Shown here: piece after piece, positions 9,142 to 18,768 of the stretch
How positions within the stretch are numbered: the stretch's first letter is position 1
Layout of the letters: each line of letters starts with the position of its first letter
Assembly: GCF_002949735.1 (NCBI RefSeq)
Contig: NZ_CP026681.1
Location: forward strand, 2,356,001-2,420,000
Reading direction: 5' to 3'
Length of the DNA stretch: 64,000 nucleotides
Origin: Nostoc sp. 'Peltigera membranacea cyanobiont' N6
GTDB taxonomy: Bacteria; Cyanobacteriota; Cyanobacteriia; Cyanobacteriales; Nostocaceae
Position numbers and translations under genes: made by a program
The notes under the pieces: generated by a model
What the model saw: the letters and a program-made list of their open reading frames with translations, nothing else
Database searches by the model: none
Told to the model about the DNA's origin: nothing

Positions 9142-9322
9142 TTCCTGATTCTCAAAATGCGTAGCGATTTAATTACCAGTTCAAGAATAAGATTAATCCA
9201 ACAACTAGCTTGGTTTAGTAATTCCACGTCTAACTGAAGTATAACGACTCTGGCACACTTGACCGCATAATCACTTAATAGTATCATTGTACTACTTAGA
9301 GATACTTCCTTAACTGACCATT

Positions 9323-9354
9323 ATCCCCACCGATTCTGTGGGGGTTATTTTTGA
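9323..9354 (+). terminator. Hairpin with T-rich tail
   Basis: ATCCCCAC and GTGGGGGT form a GC-rich stem around a 7-base loop, followed by TTATTTTT on the plus strand. It resembles a Rho-independent terminator pointing right, yet no plus-strand gene ends nearby. It lies about 110 bp upstream of the PLD-helicase gene, so it could shield that gene from read-through or act as a leader attenuator. Confidence 0.45.
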
Positions 9355-9462
9355 TTTTAAATTTCATGTTTTCTAGTAATAGTACGGGAATTATTAAAGT
9401 TGAAAATTTATAAAATGGTACGTTGACCTCGAAACTGGATCTACCATAAGCAATCCCAACTC

Positions 9463-12231
9463 ATGAATGAAGAAATAGAAAATAACGAAAGCGGTGAAAT
9501 TGGTACTCCACGAGAAAGCTGGTTTGAGAGAAGAAAGGCTTTGGAGTATATAAGCCACTACTTCCAAACAGCTAAAAAAGAGATTCGCATCGCTTCTGGA
9601 TTCTTTACCATCAGAGGTTGGGGGCTAGTTCGACGATACACAAAAGGCAAGCGCGTTTATATTTTAGTTGGTCTTGACGACCCCGGAGAGGAACGAGCGC
9701 GGCAAGCTCTAATTGATGAAATATTACGCGACCTGCGAACAGGTCTGGACAGGGAGCGGCGACAGACAGTACTGGATTTAATAGAAAAAATGCAACAAGG
9801 TAGATTACACCTTGTAGATGCTAGAGCTACAGACCATCATGCCAAGCTATATATTGTTGATCGCAAAGTCGCAATTATGGCTTCGTCAAATCTTACCCAA
9901 CGTGGTTTGATGGAGCAAGTTGAGGCAGGGAATATAATAACTAAACACCGCGAGGTTGTGGCACTGGTAAACGAGTTTGATACATATTTTGCTGAAGCGA
10001 AAGACATTACCCAAGAATTATTAGAAGTCTTGCAGCGCTGGCTTAACTTTGTGCCACCGTGGGATGTATACCTAAAGACTATGTTAGCGCTGGAAGACAT
10101 ACAACCAATCAAAAGTAATTATAATAAACAACCTGTTTCATACCAGGTGGATATGATTGCTCAAACACTGCGGCAGATAAAAGAGTTTGGCGGTTCAATG
10201 CTAGTAGCTTCTACTGGACTTGGCAAAACAGTCGTAGCAGTTCACGTAGCTTTACACCTTCGCAATGATGACCTAATTGATAATATTATGGTTATTGGGC
10301 CAAAGGCAGTCCGCAGTAGTTGGACACGCGAAATGCGTGATGCTGGTCTACCTTGCGAGTATTTTGTTTATCAGGCTTTAGATAAGAGTGGTTCGGAGCA
10401 GGATGGGAGCTTAGAATTGTTTGAAGAAATTCAAAAAAATCTTCATGAGCAACGATGGTTAATTATTTTTGATGAAAGTCATTATTTTAGAAACCGTTTC
10501 AAACAAGATTTATTTAATATGAAGAAAAACCCCGCAGAGCGTCGGGCTTTTCTCCGTTTAAAAAAATTCTTGAAAAAGAGCAGCAATACGAAGGTCTTAT
10601 TGTTGACTGGTTCCCCTTATGCTAGAGATGAAAGTAATTTAAATAATCAGTTATATTTATTACCACATACTGCCGAACTTCATACTTTGCTGGATGAAGA
10701 TTACGACGATAACGCCCGTGCATGGCATATAGAGCAAACCGAAGATTTTGTTAATCTATCCGTAGCTTCTCAACTAACTACACCTCACGTAGCTAAATAT
10801 TACAGTCAATCAGAAAATCAAGAGAATTATATTCTTTTTGGAACAGAGAAGAGATATATTCCCAAAATTGTACTATACAGTGTCAATTTTCCTCTCTTAC
10901 TAGATAAGGAACTGATAGATGCAATTAAAAAAAGATATTTTGATTTAGATTCACGTAATCCTATGTTTCGAGAATGTATCAGGAGATTGGTAAAAATTGC
11001 TTGGGCAAGTTCTCCATTGGCTCTTCGTGGAGTTCTTGAAAGCGTTGTTGATACTCCTGGAGGAAAGAACGAGTACAAACTTGGGAAATTAAAGTTTGTG
11101 TCGGAGCAACAAGAAAGACAATCTCTTTTAAATCCTCTAATTGAAACGTTGACTAATTTGGATTTTGAAAGTGACTTGAAGCTCAAAGCACTTTACATAA
11201 TTATTCAAGAACTTAAGCAGAATTCCGAAAAAGCAATTATATTTTGCGAACGTCGCGCTACTGTTGTTTACTTGGCACAGGCATTCAAACAAATGTTCCC
11301 TGCATTAAAAGTAGTTGCAACTATCGAAGCGAGTGAGAATGAAGATAAATATCAGATGAAAGAAACCAATGAAATAGAAAAATTTATCAAAAAGTTTGCA
11401 CCGATTTCTAATAATGCTGAAACCATTTCTGAAGAAAGTTATGATGTATTTATTTCCACAGATGCTCATGGAGTTGGGGTTAATATGCAAGATGCATCTG
11501 CTGTTATAAATTATGATATTGATTGGACTCCTATTGGCCCTGTTCAACGAGCTGGACGCATATTGCGTTTTTGGCATTCTCCACGAACAGTCAAAGTATA
11601 TACCTTTGTTCCTAACCTGACACAAGAGACAGACCTTAAGTATGATTTAGTCAGAATTAGACAACGTTGGGAAAATCTCATGTTGCGTCATGGAGAATCT
11701 AGAAAGCTGACGGACTTACCCGTTTTAACAATTGCCAATTCCCAAGAAATTAATCTGCCTGAGCTTGCGTCTCAAGTAATAATAAAATCAGGTCAATTAA
11801 ACTTAGACGCTTTAGCAGATTTGGATATTTCTCCCTTCTATCAACATACAGCAAAGTTACAAATGCATCGTGATTATGCTAAGACTCTTCTTAGTGATAT
11901 TGTCAGTGCAAAGATAACTCAGGACTCGGAACCATCAATTTATGTTTTACTAAATTACAATAAAAAGTATCATACTCTTGTGTACACTCCCAAAAATCAA
12001 CAAGTACGTGAGCCGGATATTATCAACCTTCTCAATTCAATTGCGTGTAATGAAGATACGGAAATTGCTGTAGTTGATTATGACTTGGTTGAAGAATTGA
12101 GCGATGCTTGCATCAAAGTTTGGTGCAACAAGCAGAGTATATCACCAGAAGAAGTGGAAAGAATTTGTACTTTGTATCTCAAGCCAGAAAGTAAACCTGA
12201 TGAACTTGAAAGTTTGTTGAATGCACAATAA
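9463..12231 (+). CDS. PLD-nuclease/SNF2-type helicase fusion (922 aa)
   Basis: An N-terminal phospholipase-D-like nuclease domain (HKD-type motif HHAKLYIVDRKVAIMASSN near residues 125-143) is joined to a superfamily-2 helicase. The helicase shows Walker A ASTGLGKT near 250, DESH (FDESHYFRN) near 337, motif III LLLTGSPYARD, motif V STDAHGVGVNMQDA near 665 and motif VI QRAGRILRF near 695. The C-terminal ~200 residues are unassigned. Such fusions are known or suspected anti-phage effectors; DISARM, for comparison, encodes PLD and SNF2 functions in separate genes. All helicase motifs look intact. It is convergent with the PD-(D/E)XK-like gene 23 bp away. Confidence 0.85.
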   Translation: MNEEIENNESGEIGTPRESWFERRKALEYISHYFQTAKKEIRIASGFFTIRGWGLVRRYTKGKRVYILVGLDDPGEERARQALIDEILRDLRTGLDRERRQTVLDLIEKMQQGRLHLVDARATDHHAKLYIVDRKVAIMASSNLTQRGLMEQVEAGNIITKHREVVALVNEFDTYFAEAKDITQELLEVLQRWLNFVPPWDVYLKTMLALEDIQPIKSNYNKQPVSYQVDMIAQTLRQIKEFGGSMLVASTGLGKTVVAVHVALHLRNDDLIDNIMVIGPKAVRSSWTREMRDAGLPCEYFVYQALDKSGSEQDGSLELFEEIQKNLHEQRWLIIFDESHYFRNRFKQDLFNMKKNPAERRAFLRLKKFLKKSSNTKVLLLTGSPYARDESNLNNQLYLLPHTAELHTLLDEDYDDNARAWHIEQTEDFVNLSVASQLTTPHVAKYYSQSENQENYILFGTEKRYIPKIVLYSVNFPLLLDKELIDAIKKRYFDLDSRNPMFRECIRRLVKIAWASSPLALRGVLESVVDTPGGKNEYKLGKLKFVSEQQERQSLLNPLIETLTNLDFESDLKLKALYIIIQELKQNSEKAIIFCERRATVVYLAQAFKQMFPALKVVATIEASENEDKYQMKETNEIEKFIKKFAPISNNAETISEESYDVFISTDAHGVGVNMQDASAVINYDIDWTPIGPVQRAGRILRFWHSPRTVKVYTFVPNLTQETDLKYDLVRIRQRWENLMLRHGESRKLTDLPVLTIANSQEINLPELASQVIIKSGQLNLDALADLDISPFYQHTAKLQMHRDYAKTLLSDIVSAKITQDSEPSIYVLLNYNKKYHTLVYTPKNQQVREPDIINLLNSIACNEDTEIAVVDYDLVEELSDACIKVWCNKQSISPEEVERICTLYLKPESKPDELESLLNAQ

Positions 12232-12254
12232 ATAAAAAGTGATTGGTCAGTTCT

Positions 12255-13010
12255 TTATGAGTGCCAAGTAATCGATTGAACAACTGAATTTGCAAGCCTC
12301 TGTACACACCCCCTGACCGACGGTTCAGGAATAGTAATATCGCAAACTTGCTTGTGAACTACTTCTTTTATGGTTTGCCAAGTAGTCCAACAAACCACTT
12401 CATGAACCTGTTGTAGAAGTACTGATTTTTCAAAATTATGGTTCTCGGTACGGTTTAACACGGATTCAAGATAAAGCTCAATAGCATTTACAGGATCTAA
12501 CCGCCCATGCCGTTGAACTGATACAGGAGGTTCTTCACCTAGAACAAGCCATAGTATTGGCTCTTGGTTTCGATTTAACGCCTCTTGCATTACTAGTACA
12601 AACTCGCGGGAGAGTTGTTCTGGCTGAAATGAACTTGGTTTAATACGTTTTGCCTCAATCAGCCCAAAACAACTTGGTGTTTTGATTACTCCATCGGGCT
12701 GTACTGCAAGTTCTTTTTGATTGACTCTACCACTTGGGGTTAGGTAGAAGTTGCCTGGTAAAAGAGTAAACTCAGCTTGTTCAATCTCTCGCTGAAGTAG
12801 AGTACGCACTTTTGTAGCACCATGCGATGCTTCAAGTACAGCACCCAAGAAAAATTGACGAGGAAGAAAGTCTAATGCAAGAAATACTTCAGCAGTGAGA
12901 ACGTTTTCAAATCCTCGTCCACCATCTCGATATTCTTTAATCGTACTACCAACCCACGATAGCTCCTGTAAAAGCCGCCCTATAACCCTAGAATTGCTAG
13001 TAAGATTCAT
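12255..13010 (-). CDS. PD-(D/E)XK-like nuclease-fold protein (251 aa)
   Basis: The motif VQPDGVIKTPSCFGLIEAKR (residues about 107-126) has the D...ExK arrangement of the PD-(D/E)XK nuclease core. Strands before it and a long helical C-terminus fit that fold. No exact family is recognised. It faces the PLD-helicase gene with a 23-bp gap between stops, which suggests a functional pair, but they cannot share a transcript. It could be a restriction-type nuclease or a regulatory subunit. Confidence 0.6.
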   Translation of the reverse strand: MNLTSNSRVIGRLLQELSWVGSTIKEYRDGGRGFENVLTAEVFLALDFLPRQFFLGAVLEASHGATKVRTLLQREIEQAEFTLLPGNFYLTPSGRVNQKELAVQPDGVIKTPSCFGLIEAKRIKPSSFQPEQLSREFVLVMQEALNRNQEPILWLVLGEEPPVSVQRHGRLDPVNAIELYLESVLNRTENHNFEKSVLLQQVHEVVCWTTWQTIKEVVHKQVCDITIPEPSVRGCVQRLANSVVQSITWHS

Positions 13011-13218
13011 TGCACCTACATCCCATCAATAGCCTCATGGCTTTGCATTTTAGGGTTCCCATGCAGTAACATTTTCTAACATGACGATGGGAGATGATTT
13101 TTATAAATAGTTGTGCAAAATTCTCAGAATTCAAGTTTTAAAACTTCAAGGTTTTGATTCACTCAAGGCATTTCCTGATTCTAAAACAGGTAGAGGTTTC
13201 TTGAATGGCTGTATTTGT

Positions 13219-14550
13219 TTAGCTATTTTTGGTTTGTAGCAATGAGCTTAATGAATTGTGCTGTAGCCATGCACATAGTTTTATATTTGCTCTATCATCT
13301 GGTTTGGGCTTGTATTCACCATTTTTAAGTTCTTCGGTAAGCTTGCCCGCAGAATGGAACTTTGCTTCCCTGATTAAACTTTCAAACATAGCCAGTGGAA
13401 GCAGTACACTCTCTACTTCTACATCGTCCTCACTAAATACAATAGTTTCTAATCTAAATCTATAACCAGACCATTTGATAGTAGGTAGTCTATCTATAAA
13501 GTTTTTTAAGTTTCCTATCACGTTCTGAGATACTGGGTCAGGATTTTTGCTTTCAAACACTATCCACCAATAAACATTGTGCCTGACAAAATACTTCTCA
13601 TTGACGTTACTACATACCTCTACCTCTACACCGTCCACATATAAGAACTGACGGTTCATTTCTCGAATTTCACCTTCAGGCATTGGCTCTAATTCTTCCC
13701 AGGGTTCTACTTCAACAATATTTTTATGTTTCCCATTATCTGGCTGATATTGATCAACAAGCTTTATAGGAATAGGGTCATCCTCTAGGACATCTAAACA
13801 TGAAATGCTCTCCTTAACTTCTGATGATGTATTTTCTAAAAATACTTCTAGCTGGTCATGGCTAAAAGCCATCAACTCTACACCAGCTACAATTTTATAG
13901 GTAGTATTCATAAAGTGGACTAGACCTTGAAATGGAGCTAGGTCTATTCTGATACCGTTGTAAATCGTTGACCAATAACCGAATTTACCTAAAGATTTAG
14001 GGTCTGTGTAGTACTCTTTCCACTTCAAAGAGCTAGCTTTTTTGTTTATATTTTTTAATACACTTCGTATGCTGCCCGATAGACCGCGTTTGCCATAGAC
14101 AGGGTACACCAAGTATATTGTCGGTGGTTCTTCGTCAGCGATTGGATCAAAGCCAAATATCATAGTATTTAACTGTGCTAGCTGTTGCAGGCTTTGCTGT
14201 AGTGCAATCTCGGATGGAGTTATTTTTCTAATAGGCGATATGACTTTCGTCCAGTTCAATGGCGGCTTATATAAATCTATTAACTTATTTTCGAGACTTG
14301 AGAGAGCATTTACATCCTGGCTGCAAGCCATCCAGCTAATACTAATACGGTCTTTTCTATTCAACCTTTTTAGCTGCTTAAATCTGTGATGATTTCTCCA
14401 ACGCTCAACTAAATTTAATGTTCTCCCAATATAAATAACCTGATTTTTGCTGTCAGATACAAAGTAGATAGCTGCACAATTAGGTAATTGTGCTATTTTT
14501 AATAAATCAACTGATGGCAGTTCAGACAGTTTGATGTCTTCTAAGAACAT
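13219..14550 (-). CDS. GIY-YIG nuclease-domain protein (443 aa)
   Basis: The N-terminal ~100 residues form a GIY-YIG nuclease domain: CAAIYFVSDSKNQVIYIGRT, then NLVERWRNHHRFKQL, and the catalytic-glutamate helix LENKLIDLYKPPLN. The remaining ~340 residues are an unrecognised, probably globular domain. The gene is divergent from a second GIY-YIG gene, 78 bp from start to start, and the two N-termini are clearly homologous (LPNCAAIYF / LPNCTAIYF). Stand-alone long GIY-YIG proteins occur in homing, repair and defence; context favours defence. Confidence 0.75.
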   Translation of the reverse strand: MFLEDIKLSELPSVDLLKIAQLPNCAAIYFVSDSKNQVIYIGRTLNLVERWRNHHRFKQLKRLNRKDRISISWMACSQDVNALSSLENKLIDLYKPPLNWTKVISPIRKITPSEIALQQSLQQLAQLNTMIFGFDPIADEEPPTIYLVYPVYGKRGLSGSIRSVLKNINKKASSLKWKEYYTDPKSLGKFGYWSTIYNGIRIDLAPFQGLVHFMNTTYKIVAGVELMAFSHDQLEVFLENTSSEVKESISCLDVLEDDPIPIKLVDQYQPDNGKHKNIVEVEPWEELEPMPEGEIREMNRQFLYVDGVEVEVCSNVNEKYFVRHNVYWWIVFESKNPDPVSQNVIGNLKNFIDRLPTIKWSGYRFRLETIVFSEDDVEVESVLLPLAMFESLIREAKFHSAGKLTEELKNGEYKPKPDDRANIKLCAWLQHNSLSSLLQTKNS

Positions 14551-14628
14551 CTGGGAATCATGATATATTCAATTATGGTAGCAGCATGATTAAAAAACTC
14601 AGAACTAAGTTTTACTGAAAATGTTCAC

Positions 14629-15474
14629 ATGACATTGATTAATCCTTTTAAGTTACCGTCAGTTCATTTATCCGAATCTAAAAAACTTCCTAATTGCACA
14701 GCCATTTATTTTGCAATAGACTCACAAAATAGAATCCTCTATGTAGGACAAGCGACTAATTTAGCATCTCGATGGAAAAATCATCACCGTCAATATCAGT
14801 TGGAAGAAATTGATAAGGATTTCCCAGTGAAAATAGCTTGGCAAGCATGGAATGAGTCAGGCTTAGGGGAAGCAGAAAAATACTTAATCAATAATTTTCA
14901 ACCTTTATTAAATGGAACAAGAGTTGAATTACCTGCTGTTATTCCATCAGAAGTTATCCTGAGAGATTTTTTGAAAGCTTTCTCCAGGCGTTTAATTATC
15001 ATTGGGAGAAAATCTCAAACAGCCTCGGAATTAACAAACGTTTATTTAAAGTATGATTGGACAGATTGTTCGCCAAAAGGTACAGCCGCAAAGATAAAAA
15101 TTTTTATTCGAGAAAACAAATATAAAAATACAAGTTTAAAATTTAAATGGCAGAAATATGTAATAATGCGTGGCATACTTTTTCGCCCAGGAAGTAGAGA
15201 ACAAAAAGCTAATGCTCGCCAAAATCGTTCGTACAATAATCATTGGCAAGTTGCTTGTAATGGAGTTATTCTCCATATCACACCAAGTAATAACTATAAA
15301 GAATTAAAGCTAAGTACGGATTCTAAAGAGCTTGCTGGTATTAAACTGCAAACGCTCACTAAAGTTGCTTTATCTGAAATGAGTAGCAAATATCCTTATG
15401 AATATTCTGGGATATCCTATTTAGAAACCGATCCAATTCCATTACTTTGGGTTATTAAAAACTGCGCTCGTTAA
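14629..15474 (+). CDS. GIY-YIG nuclease-domain protein (281 aa)
   Basis: GIY-YIG core at the N-terminus: CTAIYFAIDSQNRILYVGQA, NLASRWKNHHRQYQ, and the catalytic-Glu helix EAEKYLINNFQPLLN. The C-terminal ~170 residues are lysine-rich and unassigned. It is a paralogue of the divergent 443-aa gene with a different C-terminal region. The two likely share a bidirectional promoter in the 78-bp gap. Confidence 0.75.
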   Translation: MTLINPFKLPSVHLSESKKLPNCTAIYFAIDSQNRILYVGQATNLASRWKNHHRQYQLEEIDKDFPVKIAWQAWNESGLGEAEKYLINNFQPLLNGTRVELPAVIPSEVILRDFLKAFSRRLIIIGRKSQTASELTNVYLKYDWTDCSPKGTAAKIKIFIRENKYKNTSLKFKWQKYVIMRGILFRPGSREQKANARQNRSYNNHWQVACNGVILHITPSNNYKELKLSTDSKELAGIKLQTLTKVALSEMSSKYPYEYSGISYLETDPIPLLWVIKNCAR

Positions 15475-15599
15475 CGTGTATCAGTAAATCAAATGTACAA
15501 TACTGAGCACGTCGTATTTGTTGGAGATAACACACCTACTAAAGCATCATTTGGGAATATATATCGATTGCATCTACCCAGGAATCCTACAAACCAATC

Positions 15600-16034
15600 A
15601 TGATTCAAGAAATTTTAACTACATTTACTGAAATAGTTGCCTTAAGTGGGCTAGGTCTTATCTTTGTATCAGCTTTTTTAACTGATATCCAAAAATCCCA
15701 AAAAATTGTAAATTCTTTACAGGATGGAATAGCCAATGATTCACCTAATGTGGATCAAGAATTTGAGCTAGAAGAAGAATTTACCCAGCTACCTTTTCTT
15801 ACTGCTTATGAAATGGCTGAAAGATTTGGGGTGAAAGTTGACACAATAGTTGCTCATGCAAAGCAATGGCGAAATGGGCAACGTTACGACTACAGCTTTG
15901 AAGAATGGGCATCTGATTTTGACACCAAGTATCGCTGGCATTTCTTTTGGAACGCTGACTATGAGCCAGTGTTTTACCCAGTTTCATCTAAGTTGTTCAC
16001 CAAGCACTTACTGAGTTATTGCAATAAACAATAG
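15600..16034 (+). CDS. Membrane-anchored hypothetical protein with HTH-like segment (144 aa)
   Basis: An N-terminal transmembrane segment (IVALSGLGLIFVSAFL, residues about 12-27) is followed by an acidic linker (ELEEEF). Then comes TAYEMAERFGVKVDTIVAHA, which resembles a helix-turn-helix, and a C-terminal aromatic region (YRWHFFWNADYEPVFYPV). No family is recognised. It is 125 bp downstream of the GIY-YIG gene on the same strand and may be read from the same transcript. Confidence 0.5.
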   Translation: MIQEILTTFTEIVALSGLGLIFVSAFLTDIQKSQKIVNSLQDGIANDSPNVDQEFELEEEFTQLPFLTAYEMAERFGVKVDTIVAHAKQWRNGQRYDYSFEEWASDFDTKYRWHFFWNADYEPVFYPVSSKLFTKHLLSYCNKQ

Positions 16035-16127
16035 TTAAATGGGTTCTAAATTTTGACCAAAATAGTACAGATAAACTATATGGTGTTCGCGTTTATCCTT
16101 ATTATCTAGCATTCCTTGTCATAATTA

Positions 16128-16337
16128 TTAAAATGACCAAGTATTAGTGCCAGAGAAATCTACTTCTGTGACCTGAAGCGTGATTTTATCGGCTACGGCA
16201 TTGCTCACTCCCAGACTTAATAAGTTTCTGAGGTTGTATGAAGAGCAGGCTTTATCAAAGTACCAGGGAGCGAGATTGTCAATCGGATAGGTGGAGTATC
16301 GTTTAGTATGGTGTGCGAGTTGGAGTAAAGTCGCCAA
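16128..16337 (-). CDS. Possible small or remnant protein (69 aa), low support
   Basis: A TTG-start frame encoding ATLLQLAHHTKRYSTYPIDN and a C-terminus with strand-like DKITLQVTEVDFSG. The in-frame sequence continues a few codons upstream (TAETDDL) to a stop. The composition is protein-like, but there is no good start or ribosome site and no recognised family. It may be the 3' remnant of a larger gene. Confidence 0.25.
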   Translation of the reverse strand: MATLLQLAHHTKRYSTYPIDNLAPWYFDKACSSYNLRNLLSLGVSNAVADKITLQVTEVDFSGTNTWSF

Positions 16338-16375
16338 ATCATCGGTTTCGGCGGTAGCCTAAAGATGATCTGTTA

Positions 16376-17215
16376 GTGTTGATTGACTGGCAAAACCAGA
16401 TGATTTACCAGACTTACCAACCGCGATCGCCGCTCTCGCAATTTGTTGAACTGCTCTGGAGTCGAGAAGGTGAGAACTTACCTAAAGCGCAGTCTCGATT
16501 GTTGCCGATCGGTTCGATGGAGTTGGTTATCAATCTACATGAAGATAGGATTCCACTATTCGATAGCTCTAGTCGAGCGCAAATCGGCAGCACCAACGGC
16601 ATGATGATTTGCGGTACCCATTCTGAAAGCTTCATTATCAACAATGACAGCAAGATATCGATGATGGGCGTACATTTCAAACCTGGGGGCAATACCCCAT
16701 TTTTTACGTTGCCCGCGGGGGAATTGCACAACCAGAGAATTTCATTAAATGAATTATGGCAGGGTCGGGCGGTTGAACTACGCGAGCGCCTTCTAGAATC
16801 GCCAACAGTAGCAAGCCGCTTTTGGGTTTTGGAGCAATTTTTGCTGATGGTAATGAAACCGCTAGATCGATATGCCGCCATCGCTATGGCATTGCAAGAG
16901 TTTAGGAGATATCCAACCACCAGAGTGAGCGAAGTAACAGATAAAATTGGCTTCAGTGCCCGCCATTTCAACCAACTATTCCGAGATCAAGTGGGGCTAA
17001 CCCCCAAGCTATTTTGTCGGGTTCGACGCTTACAGCAAGCCCTTGACCTAGTATCCGGTAAAGATCGGGTTGATTGGGCGGACATTGCGATCGCCTGTGG
17101 TTATTTCGACCAGGCACATTTTATTCACGATTTTCGGTCGCTGGCCAATTGCACGCCCACTGAATACCTGGCACAACGCGGATTTCATCCCTGCCATGTT
17201 GTTCTGCTCGATTAA
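16376..17215 (+). CDS. AraC-family transcriptional regulator (279 aa)
   Basis: The C-terminal ~100 residues are a double helix-turn-helix AraC domain (VSEVTDKIGFSARHFNQLFR, then IAIACGYFDQAHFIHDFR, ending TPTEYLAQRG). The N-terminal half is the sensor type often found in uncharacterised AraC regulators (PRSPLSQFVELLWSREGE). A GTG at 16376 gives the longest product; ATG eight codons in is an alternative start. The next gene starts 70 bp later on the same strand, so it may control the VOC/GFA genes that follow. Confidence 0.85.
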   Translation: MLIDWQNQMIYQTYQPRSPLSQFVELLWSREGENLPKAQSRLLPIGSMELVINLHEDRIPLFDSSSRAQIGSTNGMMICGTHSESFIINNDSKISMMGVHFKPGGNTPFFTLPAGELHNQRISLNELWQGRAVELRERLLESPTVASRFWVLEQFLLMVMKPLDRYAAIAMALQEFRRYPTTRVSEVTDKIGFSARHFNQLFRDQVGLTPKLFCRVRRLQQALDLVSGKDRVDWADIAIACGYFDQAHFIHDFRSLANCTPTEYLAQRGFHPCHVVLLD

Positions 17216-17284
17216 GGTCAATTTTTTACAATCCTTGCCGATTAATACTGCATCATAATTTATTAGTTTGTACCAGGGTAATTT

Positions 17285-17686
17285 ATGCAGATTACTGCTT
17301 CCGCCATCTCACTTAATGTTGATGATGTCACCGCATCAGCTACCTTCATTAAGCAACATTTTGGTTTCCATGAAGAGATGTCCGCCGATGGCTTTGTATC
17401 GCTCTCTAGACCGGATGCTGGCTTTAATCTTATCTTTCTTCAAACTGGACTGGCAAGCTTCAAACCTATCCAGATGCGAGGACATCGAGCGGACGGTTTA
17501 CTTATTGTCCTTGTGGTAGATGACATCGATCGAGAATATATGCGAATCCAAACAGAAGGTGTACCCATTACAACTGCGATCGAAACAGAACCTTGGGGAG
17601 AGAGATTCTTTCAGGTGACAGATCCGAATGGTGTCGTCATTCAACTCGTCCAGTGGGTTACTGAAAACACAGGAGAACTAAGATGA
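17285..17686 (+). CDS. VOC-superfamily (glyoxalase-like) protein
   Basis: 133 residues with the paired beta-alpha-beta-beta-beta pattern of the vicinal oxygen chelate fold: SLNVDDVTASATFIKQHFGF at the start and GERFFQVTDPNGVVIQLVQW at the end. The final motif carries a typical C-terminal metal/substrate strand. These proteins range from glyoxalases to bleomycin or fosfomycin resistance; the substrate cannot be told here. The stop overlaps the next ATG (ATGA) and the genes are translationally coupled. Confidence 0.8.
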   Translation: MQITASAISLNVDDVTASATFIKQHFGFHEEMSADGFVSLSRPDAGFNLIFLQTGLASFKPIQMRGHRADGLLIVLVVDDIDREYMRIQTEGVPITTAIETEPWGERFFQVTDPNGVVIQLVQWVTENTGELR

Positions 17687-18099
17687 AAGTACCTTTTACA
17701 GGTGGTTGTTTATGTGGAAATATCCGCTACGAATGTTCGGCAGAGCCAATTGTCATGGGCAATTGCCATTGTCGCGATTGCCAACGGGCAACTGGTAGCG
17801 CATTTGCGTCGGCACTCCTGATCCCACGCGCTGCCGTCACGATCGCTGGAGAGGTTAAATATTACGAGGTCATTGGCGATAGTGGAGCCACAGTCGGTCG
17901 GGGATTTTGTCCCAACTGTGGTTCTCGATTATTTAGTAAACCGCCAAATCTCGAACTGATAGGCATTCTTGCAGGCAGCCTTGACGATCCAAGCTGGTTT
18001 CAACCTGGAATGGATTTTTATACCGCTAGTGCCCAGCCGTGGGATTATATGAACCCAGATTTACCCAAGTTTACCAAAATGCCGTCAGCCAATAATTGA
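17683..18099 (+). CDS. GFA-family (glutathione-dependent formaldehyde-activating-like) zinc protein
   Basis: Zinc ligands typical of the GFA/CENP-V fold are all present: CLCGNIRYEC, NCHCRDCQ and FCPNCGSRLF. It is 138 residues long, the normal length. Members bind two zinc ions and act in aldehyde/thiol adduct chemistry or have unknown roles. The ATG overlaps the stop of the VOC gene. A second GFA gene follows 43 bp after its stop. Confidence 0.85.
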   Translation: MKVPFTGGCLCGNIRYECSAEPIVMGNCHCRDCQRATGSAFASALLIPRAAVTIAGEVKYYEVIGDSGATVGRGFCPNCGSRLFSKPPNLELIGILAGSLDDPSWFQPGMDFYTASAQPWDYMNPDLPKFTKMPSANN

Positions 18100-18142
18100 A
18101 GTCTAGCCGACTAGATCGCTAATTTTTTAGAGGAGAATTTAT

Positions 18143-18583
18143 ATGTACAACAAAGGTTCATGTCAATGCGGATCGATCGCATTTGAGTTTGAGGGATCAT
18201 CTTTTTTGACGTTCTGCCATTGTCGAATCTGTCAGAAGCTACATGGGTCTGCATTTGCACCGATCCTTCATGCTGAATCGAAGACCTTTAAATGGTTGAA
18301 AGGTGAAGAGTTTCTGAGTTATTTCAACTCTTCGCCACAGCTAAAAAGAGCATTCTGTAGCAAATGTGGTTCCAATCTGCCCATAGTCAGTCACGAGCTA
18401 AATCACATTGCTGTGCCAGCCAGTGCGATGGATACACCTGTTGAGCAGCAGCCAGTGGCACATTTTTATACGCGCTCGAAAGCAAGTTGGTTTTGTATTG
18501 ATGACACGCTGCAATATGAAACTATCCCGAAGGGAGGGATTGGCGAAGTCTATGAACAAGTATTAAGCATGAGCAAGATGTGA
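18143..18583 (+). CDS. GFA-family zinc protein (second copy)
   Basis: 146 residues with CQCGSIAFEFEG, FCHCRICQK and FCSKCGSNLP, the complete GFA zinc-ligand set. It diverges strongly from the preceding copy, so this is not a recent tandem duplication. A good ribosome site (AGAGGAG) precedes the ATG. It closes the AraC-VOC-GFA-GFA unit. Confidence 0.85.
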   Translation: MYNKGSCQCGSIAFEFEGSSFLTFCHCRICQKLHGSAFAPILHAESKTFKWLKGEEFLSYFNSSPQLKRAFCSKCGSNLPIVSHELNHIAVPASAMDTPVEQQPVAHFYTRSKASWFCIDDTLQYETIPKGGIGEVYEQVLSMSKM

Positions 18584-18768
18584 GCGCCTGACTAGCCGCG
18601 TTTTTTCGCCGCTAGCAACAAATGAAAAAGAGTACATTTTTCAAAGGAGGGCTAAAAGCTTTGCCATATAAGGCTTCTAAAATGTGCAAATTAGGAGCAA
18701 GAAAATACCTAATTTGAACATTTTTCATAACAAGTAAATATCCTTGCCACAAATATTGTATAAATACT

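Noticed and set aside
8949..9287. 112-aa minus-strand frame overlapping the truncated HNH-like gene
   Set aside because: The composition is not protein-like, and the other frame carries recognisable CxxC and NWxxIALxVK motifs.
16414..16971. 185-aa minus-strand frame opposite the AraC regulator
   Set aside because: Shadow of a well-supported AraC gene, with no motif of its own.
18590..18617. Possible third attC site after the second GFA gene (GCCTGAC, then GCCGCG and CGCCGC arms)
   Set aside because: The stem is short with a T6 loop, there is no clear looped-out base, and no GTTRRRY core follows. It may be just a transcript-end hairpin.
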